A stretch of DNA of 64,000 nucleotides from Mayfieldus profundus (GTDB lineage: Bacteria > Actinomycetota > Thermoleophilia > Solirubrobacterales > 70-9). Within the stretch, counting starts at the first letter, position 1; every line of letters begins with the position of its first letter. Below the pieces are notes generated by a model. That model worked only from the letters and a program-made list of their open reading frames with translations. It was not told where the DNA came from and did not search any database. The DNA is taken from contig JBBPIM010000006.1 in NCBI GenBank assembly GCA_038040325.1, positions 1 to 64,000 on the forward strand, given 5' to 3'. The translations under genes and the position numbers were made by a program. Of the stretch, positions 54,547-62,081 are shown one piece after another.

Positions 54547-54563
54547 CGGAACCTAGCCGGCCC

Positions 54564-55532
54564 CTACCCTGCGACCTTGCCAAATGTGGCATCCGCCTTG
54601 CTCGCCTGGCCCGAGGTCATCGGCACGAGCTGAGCTGTATCCGCGATCGTGTCGTAGTTGTCCAGGTAGTACTGGACGAACGCCTTGACCTCGGGCTTGC
54701 TCTTCAGCGCCTCACCGCTCGGGTAGATGAACAGCGGCCGGGAGAGCGGCTTGTACTCGCCCGACTGCACCGTCTCTACGCTCGGAGCGACACAGCCGCC
54801 ACCACCGTCTACCGCGACCAGGTTCAGCTTGTCCGAGTTCTGCTCGTAGTAGGAGAACCCGAAGTACGCGAGCCCGTCCTTGTCGCCAGCGACACCCTCG
54901 ACCAGGACATTGTCGTCCTCGGACGGCTGGTAATCGCTGCGGCTGGCGCCCTCCTCACCGTTGATCTCCTCGGTGAAGAAGTCGAACGTGCCGGAGTCGG
55001 TCCCGGCGCCGTAGAGGCTCACCGATGCATCCGGCAGCGCCTGCCCGGTGTCCGGGTCCTTGCCGAGCTGGCTGTAGTTGTCGACCTTCGAGCCCTTGTT
55101 CCAGAGCTGCTTCAGCTGCTCGGTGCTCAGGCACTTGATCTCGAGATCCGGATTGGTGACGACCGATAGACCGTCGTTTGCGACCTGGACCTCCTCGTAG
55201 GAGATCCCGTTCTTCCTGCAGATCGCGATCTCCTCGGGCTCGATCGGCCGCGAGGCGTCTGAAATGTCGGTCTCGCCGGCGCAGAACTTCTCGAATCCGC
55301 CGCCCGTGCCGGACTCGCCGACCGTGATCTTGATGTCTGGGTTTTCCCCCTGGAAGCCTTCGGCTGCCGCCTGGGTCAGGGGGAATACGGTGCTCGAGCC
55401 ATCGATGTTGATCGTGCCCGAGAGGTTCCCGCCGCCGCCAGTGGTGTCGCCGCCACCATCGCCGCACGCGGCGACTCCGAGGACGAGCACAGCGGAGGAA
55501 GCGAGGACCATCAACCACTTTGAGGGACTCAC
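54564..55532 (-). CDS. pstS: Phosphate-binding lipoprotein
   Basis: 322 residues from a GTG at 55532 that has AAAGGAG five to six bases upstream; an ATG ten codons earlier lacks such a site. Lipobox LGVAAC, a Gly-rich spacer, then the PstS fold: INIDGSSTVFPLTQAAAEGF (phosphate contacts), GESGTGGGFEKFCAGETDISDASRPIEPEE, GAGTDSGTFDFFTEEI. Four PHO-box repeats lie upstream at 55597-55635. Confidence 0.97.
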   Translation of the reverse strand: MSPSKWLMVLASSAVLVLGVAACGDGGGDTTGGGGNLSGTINIDGSSTVFPLTQAAAEGFQGENPDIKITVGESGTGGGFEKFCAGETDISDASRPIEPEEIAICRKNGISYEEVQVANDGLSVVTNPDLEIKCLSTEQLKQLWNKGSKVDNYSQLGKDPDTGQALPDASVSLYGAGTDSGTFDFFTEEINGEEGASRSDYQPSEDDNVLVEGVAGDKDGLAYFGFSYYEQNSDKLNLVAVDGGGGCVAPSVETVQSGEYKPLSRPLFIYPSGEALKSKPEVKAFVQYYLDNYDTIADTAQLVPMTSGQASKADATFGKVAG

Positions 55533-55596
55533 GAATTCTCCTTTGTCGATCTTCCGAGTCATTCCGCGGCAGCCTCGCAGCGTGTGGGATGCACCT

Positions 55597-55635
55597 TGTT
55601 ACGCGCCTGTAGCGGCGATGTAAAAAGGATGTAAA
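55597..55635 (-). promoter_or_regulatory. PHO-box-like array upstream of pstS
   Basis: On the minus strand four hexamers recur at an exact 11-base spacing: TTTACA (55635-55630), TTTACA (55624-55619), GCTACA (55613-55608) and GTAACA (55602-55597), each separated by five bases. This is the layout of PhoP/PhoB boxes, where dimers bind repeated TT(A/T/C)ACA-type half sites. It begins three bases after the stop of the receiver-less regulator gene and about 65 bases before the pstS start. Confidence 0.88.
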
Positions 55636-55637
55636 CG

Positions 55638-55967
55638 TCAGGATTCGGGGGAGAAGCGGTAGCCGATCCCATTGTGCGTGTGGATCAGCCTCAGCTCGGG
55701 CAGGGCGCTTCCCAGCTTCGCCCGCAACCTGCTCACGTATACGTCAAGCGAGCGATCCGAGCGCCGCGGCGCTCGGCCCCAGACCCCCTCGTAGAGCTCC
55801 TCGCGGCTCATGATCCGCTCCGCGTTGGAGGCCAGCTCGGTGAGGACCTGCAGCTCACGAACTGTGAGCCTGAGCGGGCGGCCGTCAACCAGCGCGGCGT
55901 GTTCGTCGGGACGGATCTCCAGCCGTCCCGCGCGGTAGCGCTGTGCCCGGTCTTGCTCTGCGCGCAT
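55638..55967 (-). CDS. Receiver-less OmpR/PhoB-type DNA-binding protein
   Basis: 109 residues from the ATG at 55967. It is a bare winged-helix effector domain: LEIRPDEHAALVDGRPLRLTVRELQVLTEL, SREELYEGVWG, RSLDVYVSRLRAKLG, LIHTHNGIGYRFSPES. No receiver domain precedes it. It is clearly related to the effector domain of the response regulator 0.3 kb away (same LEIR-D, VWG, RS(L/V)DV(Y/F)V-RLR-KL and IHTH-GIGYRF). A PHO-box array lies in its own upstream region (56002-56040) and another directly downstream in front of pstS, so it may compete for or fine-tune these sites. Confidence 0.9.
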   Translation of the reverse strand: MRAEQDRAQRYRAGRLEIRPDEHAALVDGRPLRLTVRELQVLTELASNAERIMSREELYEGVWGRAPRRSDRSLDVYVSRLRAKLGSALPELRLIHTHNGIGYRFSPES

Positions 55968-56001
55968 GCCCGCCAAGCTTCGACGGAGGCCGCCCGCAGG
56001 C

Positions 56002-56040
56002 GGTTACGCCGCTGTGAATTTGCGGTGAACGCGATGTGAA
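56002..56040 (-). promoter_or_regulatory. PHO-box-like array upstream of the receiver-less regulator
   Basis: On the minus strand TTCACA (56040-56035), TTCACC (56029-56024), TTCACA (56018-56013) and GTAACC (56007-56002) are spaced exactly 11 bases apart. TTCACC matches the Streptomyces PhoP half site GTTCACC. The array overlaps the last codons of the zinc-binding small gene and lies about 35 bases before the regulator ATG. Confidence 0.85.
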
Positions 56041-56228
56041 AACCGCGAGCCCCGGCGACGCGAACGCCGTTCGTAGGAAGCGCAGCGGCTGTGGGCGTAC
56101 TTGCCCGACCAGGCCCGCACACTGCGATCGCCGGACTTGACCTGGCGACCGCAGACCGGGCATGTGCCGAGCGCCTCGGCACGGGTGCCGAGCTGGTCCA
56201 TTGCCTGTCGTATCGCACGCTCGATCAT
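56004..56228 (-). CDS. Small zinc-finger-like protein
   Basis: 74 residues: a helical start (MIERAIRQAMDQLGTRAEAL), then GTCPVCGRQVKSGDRSV and KYAHSRC, a CxxC...HxxC zinc-site pattern, and a very basic tail (SYERRSRRRGSRFSHRVHRKF). Could bind nucleic acid. Its final codons overlap the PHO-box array, so the last residues may be constrained by the DNA signal. Minus strand, between the response regulator and the receiver-less regulator. Confidence 0.6.
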   Translation of the reverse strand: MIERAIRQAMDQLGTRAEALGTCPVCGRQVKSGDRSVRAWSGKYAHSRCASYERRSRRRGSRFSHRVHRKFTAA

Positions 56229-56298
56229 GGGACCGAGCGTAGGAGTTACTCCTCAAGGCGGTGTATTCCTCCTGTGAAGTGCAGTTAAAGGCGGCGAC

Positions 56299-57105
56299 TC
56301 AGCCAGCCGAGGACATCTCGGAGTCCTGTTGCTCGGCCGCTGGCTCGGCCTCGTCGGTGGGTGCGGGCGGCAACGGCGCCTCCTGGGCCTCGGGCGCCTG
56401 CGGCTCGGGGTCGAAGCGGTAGCCGATGCCGAAGTGGGTGTGAATGTAGCGCCAGCCGGGGGAGCCCTTCTCGAGCTTCTGGCGAAGCTTGCGGACGAAC
56501 ACGTCGACCGAGCGGTCGCCGTGCGCCATCGCGTAGCCCCAGACACGCTGGTAGATCGATTCGCGCTCGAGCACGTTGCCCTTCGCCTCGGCGAGCAGCT
56601 GCAGCAGCTCGAACTCTCGTCGGGTGAGGTCGAGGCTCTGACCGCTGACGAAGGCCTGGAACTGGTCCGCGCGAATCTCCAGCTCCCCGACCACCATCGG
56701 CCCCACGTCGGTCTGGACCCGGCTGCGACGGCGGCGGCGCACCACTGCTTCGACCCGTGCGATCACCTCCTCGGGGTGGCATGGCTTGCTGACCCAATCG
56801 TCCGCCCCGAGCCGCAGCCCCCGCACCCGCTGGGCCACCGAGGACTTGCCGGTGCAGACGACCACCCCGAGGTCGGGCAGCATCCCGCAGATGCGCTCGA
56901 GGTAATCCCAGCCATCGGAGCCGAGCACGGAGAGGTCGAGGACGAGAGCGTTGAGCTTCATCGCCACCAGCTCGTCAGGCGGCACAGGGGTGGACAGCAC
57001 CCGGTGCTGCCAGCCCGCCGACTCGAGGCGCTTTGAGAGCACGGTCACGAAGCCGCTGTCGGTGTCGATCACGGCTAGCCTTGTTGTCTCTGGCTGTGTG
57101 GTCAT
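56299..57105 (-). CDS. OmpR/PhoB-family response regulator
   Basis: 268 residues from the ATG at 57105. Receiver domain about 8-125: VIDTDSGF (acidic pair partly replaced), LVLDLSVLGSDGWDYL (phospho-acceptor Asp in LDL), VVCTGKSS, and SKPCHPEEV (Lys). Effector winged helix about 140-235 (LEIRADQFQAFVSGQSLDLTRREFELLQLL, YQRVWG, RSVDVFVRKLRQKL, IHTHFGIGYRFDPEP). A C-terminal Pro/Ala/Glu-rich tail of about 35 residues is extra. No histidine kinase is adjacent. A longer start at 57207 would cover the PHO-like repeats and is disfavoured. Confidence 0.9.
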   Translation of the reverse strand: MTTQPETTRLAVIDTDSGFVTVLSKRLESAGWQHRVLSTPVPPDELVAMKLNALVLDLSVLGSDGWDYLERICGMLPDLGVVVCTGKSSVAQRVRGLRLGADDWVSKPCHPEEVIARVEAVVRRRRRSRVQTDVGPMVVGELEIRADQFQAFVSGQSLDLTRREFELLQLLAEAKGNVLERESIYQRVWGYAMAHGDRSVDVFVRKLRQKLEKGSPGWRYIHTHFGIGYRFDPEPQAPEAQEAPLPPAPTDEAEPAAEQQDSEMSSAG

Positions 57106-57202
57106 GGGCGGCGCCGGGTTGGACGGACAGGGGCGCTGCTTGCTTGCATCGCGGCCGATTTTAGGGGGTGACCGCGGCGGCAACCCCGGCAAAAGCCCTG
57201 CG

Positions 57203-57219
57203 TTCACAGGTCGTTCACA
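57203..57219 (+). promoter_or_regulatory. PHO-box-like pair on the plus strand
   Basis: TTCACA GGTCG TTCACA: two identical hexamers at an 11-base period, the same phase as the arrays at 55597 and 56002 but pointing to the plus strand. Downstream on plus there is no gene, only a structured stretch ending in a strong terminator. On minus they lie about 100 bases upstream of the response regulator start, so they could serve either direction. Confidence 0.6.
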
Positions 57220-57221
57220 CG

Positions 57222-57371
57222 GAAGTTGGGAATTTCTCCCGCGAAGGCGATTTCCTGCTTCTCGGGATCTTCACCACTGCAGCCCGGCGGGTGGGGAGAC
57301 TGCCATCACTCACGAGATTCCTCTCTCGTTGCACGCGGCCCATTCCCTGCCCCGGGCCGCGCGCTTTTTTT
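57222..57371 (+). ncRNA. Candidate small RNA with CU-rich loops, ending in a T7 terminator
   Basis: Between PHO-like boxes (57203-57219) and a terminator (57331-57371) the plus strand holds no convincing gene but several perfect hairpins: GGGA-atttc-TCCC (57228-57240) and ACGAGA-ttcctc-TCTCGT (57312-57329), then the terminator with loop attccctgcccc. The loops are rich in C and U and could pair with Shine-Dalgarno sequences (GGAGGAA-like). This layout recalls actinobacterial C-rich-loop sRNAs. The 5' end is a guess and expression is unproven. Confidence 0.45.
57331..57371 (+). terminator. Intrinsic terminator with seven T residues
   Basis: CGCGGCCC (57334-57341) and GGGCCGCG (57354-57361) form an 8-bp GC stem, extended by CG pairs, then TTTTTTT at 57365-57371. 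It works on the plus strand only. The genes on both sides run on the minus strand, so it must end a separate plus-strand transcript. Confidence 0.85.
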
Positions 57372-57399
57372 GTAGGCGGACCGCAGCGCCGGGGGCGGC

Positions 57400-59961
57400 T
57401 CAGCGCACCTTGGCGAGCCGCAGATACCGCCGCAGCCGTTGCCGGCTGCCCGCCACCGAGCGCGATGCGACGGCGACGAAGCGCACCCGGCCGGCCCGCA
57501 CTCCGTAGACGAATTGCGTCCCGCCGCGACCCGTGCCGCCCTTCCACAGTCCGCCGCCGAGGGCCGCGGCTCGGCCACGCAGGCGTCCGGCAGCCTCGCC
57601 GCCTGCCACCCCGTTCGCCTCGTGCGTGTGCCCGGTGCTGACCACCAGGCCCACCTTGCCGCGCCTGGTGAACACAGCGACCACCTTGGCCTTGCGGTTC
57701 CTGCGGCCGCGGATGCAATAGCGCCAAGCGCGCGAACGCCGGATCGGCTGGCCGGCGCGCTTCAGCAGCCGCCTCGGCCCGTAGCCCAGATGGGCCTTGG
57801 AAAGGCCGCGGGGGGTGAAGTGCGCGTGCGCATAGCGGCAGCGCACCGGGGGGACACCAACCGCGCGCTCCCACGTCTGCAGGTAAGCCTCCGAGCCGCG
57901 GGCCATGTCCTTGACGATCCGCCTGCCGGCGATCATCCGCAGGTCCTCGATCCAGTCCGGGTACAGCCCGTAGTGCGCGACACCGTCGCTGTTGATGTCG
58001 AACACCCGCTGCCCGCTGGTCTGGCGCTGCAGGGTCACCCCGCCGTCGAATGACTTGAACGGGTAGCGGACCGGGTTCGGCGCGCCGCGCGGCCCGCCCT
58101 GCGCCCCAAAGCCGTTCATGTCGGCGCCGTAGCCGAAGCCGAAGAAGTAGCGGCGGCTCCGCTTCGGCCTGATGTCCCTCCAGGCCTCGACGAAGTCGTC
58201 GGAGGACCCTGCGTACGGGGCGACGAAGCCACCGCGCTTGTAGATGCGCGGGATCACGTCGGGTGTGCTCCAGCTGTGACTGGAGACGACGCCGGAGTAG
58301 CGGGCGGCGTCTATCAGCGACATCACCTGCTTGCGCGCCAGCACCCCGAGGTGGTCGGGGTCGACGATCATCTTCTTCGCGATCATGCGCCGGATCAGGT
58401 GCTCGCCGAGCGAGGTGAGGCCGCGCGTGTTGCACTGCGGCCCGGTCGGATAAACCGGGGCAAAGCCGGATGGCAGGAACGTCTCGAGGCCGCTGGAGAC
58501 CAAATCGTCGTCGTTGTGGGTGTAAGTCCCGATCTGCTCCTTGTCGGATTCGTCCGGGGGGCCGTCGCAGGGCTGCAGCTGCCAGTACTTGCCGGTCTCG
58601 TACCTGTTGGCGCTGTTGACGGCCACGCCCGTACTGCCGTAGTCGCCGGCGACCCCGGCGAGCGCGTTGTCGAACTTGTTGATGATCTCCATGTCGCGCA
58701 CGCCGAGCCGGTAGACCTCGTCCAAGCCGTTGTTGATGCCGGCACGGTCACAGAGTGGCGCGTCGTTGTAGACCCGGCAGCCAAACGGCTCGGAGACCTC
58801 GATGCCGAGCACCACGGCGAGCTTGCCGGAGTTGATCACGCGGCGGGCTTGGAAGGGATTGGTGACGATCCGGAACCAGCCCTTGCCGGGGCCTCCGTAC
58901 TGGGCGTCGATGTAGTCCTCGAGGTCGTGGATGTCCTGCGCCTGCAGCCGCACCGATGTCATCTCGTCACAGGAGTTCCGCTTCAGGGGGTAGAGCTCGC
59001 AGAGGACCTTGTTCTCCACGAACAGGTTCACGAAGACGCGCTGGCCACCCCGCCAGGCCCGCTCCAGCCACTTGTAGTAGCTCTGCTCGTGGGTCAACGA
59101 GGCGTGGTGGGGCCAGTCCTTGAAAGTGGGCCAGCCGACCGGGTCGTGGCAGCGGGCCGGGTTGCCGTAGAGGACGTTCTCCAGCACCGCGGCGCAGCCG
59201 TTCGGCTGGTGGTCGGCGCAGTCGACCAGCGCGTAGGGGGCGCCATAGCGATGCCAGGGACGCCCGCAATGGACGCTCCCGCCGAGGAACTCGAAGGCCA
59301 TCATGTGCATGTGGGCGTCGACGAACCCGCGCGTCTCGCCGTAGCGGGGCTTGCGGCGCAGCGGCTTGCCGACGGCGTTCGTGTCGACCTCGGGGTAGAC
59401 GGGACAACCCTCGGTGCGCTGGAAGGAGAACGCCGCGGAATCGCCTGCGCTCGCGGCATCAGCGAGGGTCAGCTCCCCGCCGCTTGCCACGGCGAGAGCC
59501 TTCCCGTCCTTCAGCGAGACGACCCTGAACGCGCCCGGGCCGGCATTGTCGACCCGCCAGTCGGCCGCCTCGCTGGCGCCTGGCGCGGACTCGACCGAGC
59601 TCTGCGGGCCGAGCGGCACGACGGGCGAGCCGACGGCGAGGAAGTCAGCCTGGCGACCGAAGAACAGGTAGCTGCCGAGGTCGGTGGCCTGCATCCGGAA
59701 CGGCTCCGCCCCGCTCACGTTGCCGGCAGAGGCGGAATACCCGCCGGCCCCGTCCTTGGCGACGAAGCGGCCCAGCGACTGCGAGCGCAGGCCGTAGCAC
59801 CCGCCCGCCAGCGCGTAGCGCGGACTTGCCTTCTTGGCGCTCGAGCGCTGGGTCTGCGCGACGGCCGGCACCACCGCGATCAGGGCCAGGGCGAGCGCCA
59901 GGGCCGCCCCAATCAATCCGTTGCGGCCATGCGTAGCCGCTGCCCCGAGCGCCATACGCAC
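57400..59961 (-). CDS. Large secreted amidohydrolase, membrane-dipeptidase (M19)-like
   Basis: 853 residues. Signal peptide to about 35 (LALALALIAVVPAVA). Residues 48-185 look like a beta-trefoil-type domain (YALAGGCYGLRSQSLGRFVAK). The catalytic part begins with GFVDAHMHMM (His217, His219, an HxH metal site), and continues with VLGIEVSEPFGC, RMIAKKMIVDPDHLG and YSGVVSSHSW, which follow the order seen in renal-dipeptidase-like enzymes. Many cysteines fit an exported protein. A basic C-terminal region (750-853) is extra. Substrate unknown; family assignment is tentative. Confidence 0.72.
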   Translation of the reverse strand: MRMALGAAATHGRNGLIGAALALALALIAVVPAVAQTQRSSAKKASPRYALAGGCYGLRSQSLGRFVAKDGAGGYSASAGNVSGAEPFRMQATDLGSYLFFGRQADFLAVGSPVVPLGPQSSVESAPGASEAADWRVDNAGPGAFRVVSLKDGKALAVASGGELTLADAASAGDSAAFSFQRTEGCPVYPEVDTNAVGKPLRRKPRYGETRGFVDAHMHMMAFEFLGGSVHCGRPWHRYGAPYALVDCADHQPNGCAAVLENVLYGNPARCHDPVGWPTFKDWPHHASLTHEQSYYKWLERAWRGGQRVFVNLFVENKVLCELYPLKRNSCDEMTSVRLQAQDIHDLEDYIDAQYGGPGKGWFRIVTNPFQARRVINSGKLAVVLGIEVSEPFGCRVYNDAPLCDRAGINNGLDEVYRLGVRDMEIINKFDNALAGVAGDYGSTGVAVNSANRYETGKYWQLQPCDGPPDESDKEQIGTYTHNDDDLVSSGLETFLPSGFAPVYPTGPQCNTRGLTSLGEHLIRRMIAKKMIVDPDHLGVLARKQVMSLIDAARYSGVVSSHSWSTPDVIPRIYKRGGFVAPYAGSSDDFVEAWRDIRPKRSRRYFFGFGYGADMNGFGAQGGPRGAPNPVRYPFKSFDGGVTLQRQTSGQRVFDINSDGVAHYGLYPDWIEDLRMIAGRRIVKDMARGSEAYLQTWERAVGVPPVRCRYAHAHFTPRGLSKAHLGYGPRRLLKRAGQPIRRSRAWRYCIRGRRNRKAKVVAVFTRRGKVGLVVSTGHTHEANGVAGGEAAGRLRGRAAALGGGLWKGGTGRGGTQFVYGVRAGRVRFVAVASRSVAGSRQRLRRYLRLAKVR

Positions 59962-59997
59962 GGATCATATGAGCGCGGACGCCCTGGTGCGCCGGCT

Positions 59998-60873
59998 CTA
60001 CCCGGTCGCCGCGAGGAACTCGAAGAGCAGCTCCGTGAACCGATCCGGCACCTGGATGTGGGGCGCGTGGCCGATTCCGTCCCAGCGGATGATCCTGGCC
60101 GCGGGAATCAGCTCGCGGAAGCGGTCCTCGTGGCTCTCCGGCATCCAATCGCGATCCTCGGAGCCGCGCAGGATCCAGACCGGGCAGGTGATCCGCGAGT
60201 AGCGATCGACGTCGGCGACCGGCTCTCGGGGGTCGCCGTGGCCGATCAGGTCGATGAAGCCGCGTGCCTGCTCTCGGGGACGGTCGATGGCGTGGCCCGC
60301 CTCGCGCTGCACCATCGCGTCGTCGACCTCGCGCTCGCCCGCGTACTCGCGCAGGGCCCGGCGGGCCTGCCACTCGACCACCCGCGGCGCCAGCGTCACC
60401 ATCAGCCGTCGCGTCAGCCGGTGACGGGCGGCGCGCATCGCCGCCGGCGGCCGCGGCCGGCCGAGAGCAGTCGGCGCCGACAACAGCAGGCCCCTGACCC
60501 GCTGCGGCTGCTGCCAGGCGATCCGCAGCAGCGGCGACCCGCCCATCGAGTGGCCGATCCCGGCGAAGCTCTCGATCCCCAGCTCGTCGGCCAGCTCGAG
60601 CACCGTCTCGGTCTGGTCGGCGACGGTCAGCGGCCGCCGCTGCCCGCGCAGCTCGGTGTAGCCGTTGCCGAGCGTGTCCGGCGCGACTCCCCTCACGCCG
60701 GGCGGCAGCTGCCCCAGAAACGGCTCCCAGGTGCGCGCCGAGCTGGTGATGCCGTGCAGGAACAGTGCGGCGGAGCGGTCGCCGGGCCGCTCGAAGACGC
60801 GGGCGCGGGCCGACGGAACCTCGACGAACCTCTCCTCGGGGGCGGCGTGCACCCCCGTCGCACTTGGCTCCAC
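59998..60873 (-). CDS. Alpha/beta hydrolase
   Basis: 291 residues, alpha/beta-hydrolase fold: LFLHGITSSARTWEPFLGQL (oxyanion HG), APDTLGNG, GIGHSMGGSPLLRIA (nucleophile Ser in GHSMGG), ILRGSEDRDWMP (acid Asp) and WDGIGHAPHIQVPDRF (His). Cytoplasmic. Substrate unknown. It lies 10 bases after the uppP stop on the same strand. Confidence 0.92.
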   Translation of the reverse strand: MEPSATGVHAAPEERFVEVPSARARVFERPGDRSAALFLHGITSSARTWEPFLGQLPPGVRGVAPDTLGNGYTELRGQRRPLTVADQTETVLELADELGIESFAGIGHSMGGSPLLRIAWQQPQRVRGLLLSAPTALGRPRPPAAMRAARHRLTRRLMVTLAPRVVEWQARRALREYAGEREVDDAMVQREAGHAIDRPREQARGFIDLIGHGDPREPVADVDRYSRITCPVWILRGSEDRDWMPESHEDRFRELIPAARIIRWDGIGHAPHIQVPDRFTELLFEFLAATG

Positions 60874-60883
60874 GCCAGAGAGA

Positions 60884-61726
60884 CTAGAAGGTCGCGCTGC
60901 GCACGCCGGTGGCGATCAGCAGCAGGCAGCCGACCCCGACCATGAGCCTGTAGATCACGAAGGGCGTGTAGCTGTGGGTGCGGACGAAGCGGAGCAGCCC
61001 GGCGATTGCAAGGAAGCCCGAGCCGGCCGAGGCGATCATGCCGACGATCATCGGCCCGGCCACTCCGTCGGGCAGCCCGTCGTGCACGGCTTTGGCCGCG
61101 GAGAACACGGTCGCGCCGGCGACGACCGGGATCAGCATCAGGAACGAGGTGCGGGCGGCGCTGTCGCGATCCAGACCGAGGTAGCGACCGGCGGTGATCG
61201 TGATCCCCGAGCGGGAGGTCCCCGGCGCCAGCGCCACGGCCTGGGCCAGCCCGATGTATAGGCCGTCGCGAACCCGCAAGCGCTCGATCGAGCGACGCTG
61301 GGGGCGGGAATCCGCGTGAAGCAGAAGCAGCCCGAAGGCGATGAGCAGGACCGAGATCGACCATGGATTGCCCAGCTCGTCCTCGATAACGCTCTCCCCG
61401 AGGCCCCCGAAAATCACCGCCGGGATGGTGCCCACCGCGATCGCGACCGCGATCCGCTGCTCGCTGCCGTCGATCGCCCGCGCCCGTACGGCGCGCACGA
61501 ACGACGCGACGAGCCGCACCACGTCGGCACGAAAGTAGGCGACGGCCGCGACCAGGGTGCCGGCGTGCAGGGCGACGTCGAATGTCTTGTTGAAGTCCGG
61601 GTTGTCCAGCAGGAAGCGGTAGTCCTGCAGCCAGGGCACCAGGATCAGGTGGCCCGACGAGGAAATCGGCAGGAACTCGGTGAGCCCCTGCACGATCCCG
61701 AGAAGCAGCGCTTCCAGGGTGGACAT
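60884..61726 (-). CDS. uppP: Undecaprenyl-diphosphatase (BacA/UppP)
   Basis: 280 residues, about eight membrane helices. Signatures: GIVQGLTEFLPISSSGHLIL and LAPGTSRSGITITAG. It dephosphorylates undecaprenyl diphosphate to recycle the lipid carrier for wall and polysaccharide synthesis. The ATG at 61726 is divergent from the small membrane protein at 61788. Confidence 0.96.
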   Translation of the reverse strand: MSTLEALLLGIVQGLTEFLPISSSGHLILVPWLQDYRFLLDNPDFNKTFDVALHAGTLVAAVAYFRADVVRLVASFVRAVRARAIDGSEQRIAVAIAVGTIPAVIFGGLGESVIEDELGNPWSISVLLIAFGLLLLHADSRPQRRSIERLRVRDGLYIGLAQAVALAPGTSRSGITITAGRYLGLDRDSAARTSFLMLIPVVAGATVFSAAKAVHDGLPDGVAGPMIVGMIASAGSGFLAIAGLLRFVRTHSYTPFVIYRLMVGVGCLLLIATGVRSATF

Positions 61727-61787
61727 CCGCGGGATCGTAGAGACCGAACGCGAAATGCCGTGCGTGGCGTGCGTTAGAGTCCGCTAC

Positions 61788-62033
61788 GTGAGACGCCTGC
61801 GGATCGCAATCGCCTTTGGCGCCGTGCCGGCCCTCCTGCTAGCGCTCGCCCCGGCCGCGATGGCCGACGACGGCGTCGGCCTCGCCGGCCGCGTCACCGA
61901 CAAGCAGATAACCCTGTTCTGCTTCGGGGTTATCGCCTTCTTCCCGCTGCTGGTGATCACCCTCTCGATCATCCAGGGCAAGCTAGACGCCCGCAAAGAT
62001 CGTCGCCGTTACGACCTCGAACGCCTGAGCTAG
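61788..62033 (+). CDS. Small membrane protein with signal peptide
   Basis: 81 residues from a GTG at 61788: RRLRIAIAFGAVPALLLALAPAAMA is a signal peptide, then GRVTDKQITLFCFGVIAFFPLLVITLSIIQGKLDARKDRRRYDLERL, one membrane helix with a basic inner tail. No family name. GC content and codon use are typical of the chromosome; the composition changes right after it. Confidence 0.72.
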   Translation: MRRLRIAIAFGAVPALLLALAPAAMADDGVGLAGRVTDKQITLFCFGVIAFFPLLVITLSIIQGKLDARKDRRRYDLERLS

Positions 62034-62056
62034 GCGGCCAACGCCCCTTGCCCGCT

Positions 62057-62074
62057 GCGTGACGTGCGTCACGC
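62057..62074. promoter_or_regulatory. GTGAC-N4-GTCAC palindrome
   Basis: GCGTGAC GTGC GTCACGC is a perfect 7-bp inverted repeat with a 4-base centre, 24 bases downstream of the small membrane protein gene and eight bases before the ATG of the next gene. The GTGAC/GTCAC form resembles CRP/FNR-family operators. It could equally act as a weak terminator. It marks the border between ordinary and low-GC DNA. Confidence 0.4.
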
Positions 62075-62081
62075 TTAGTCA

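Noticed and set aside
57106..57207. Response regulator starting at 57207
   Set aside because: The extra 34 residues are Pro/Arg-rich, not receiver-like, and cover a promoter-like gap with PHO-type repeats; the ATG at 57105 begins the receiver domain.
58276..60945. An 889-codon open frame on the plus strand opposite the amidohydrolase and hydrolase genes
   Set aside because: It spans two real minus-strand genes and shows no recognisable domain.
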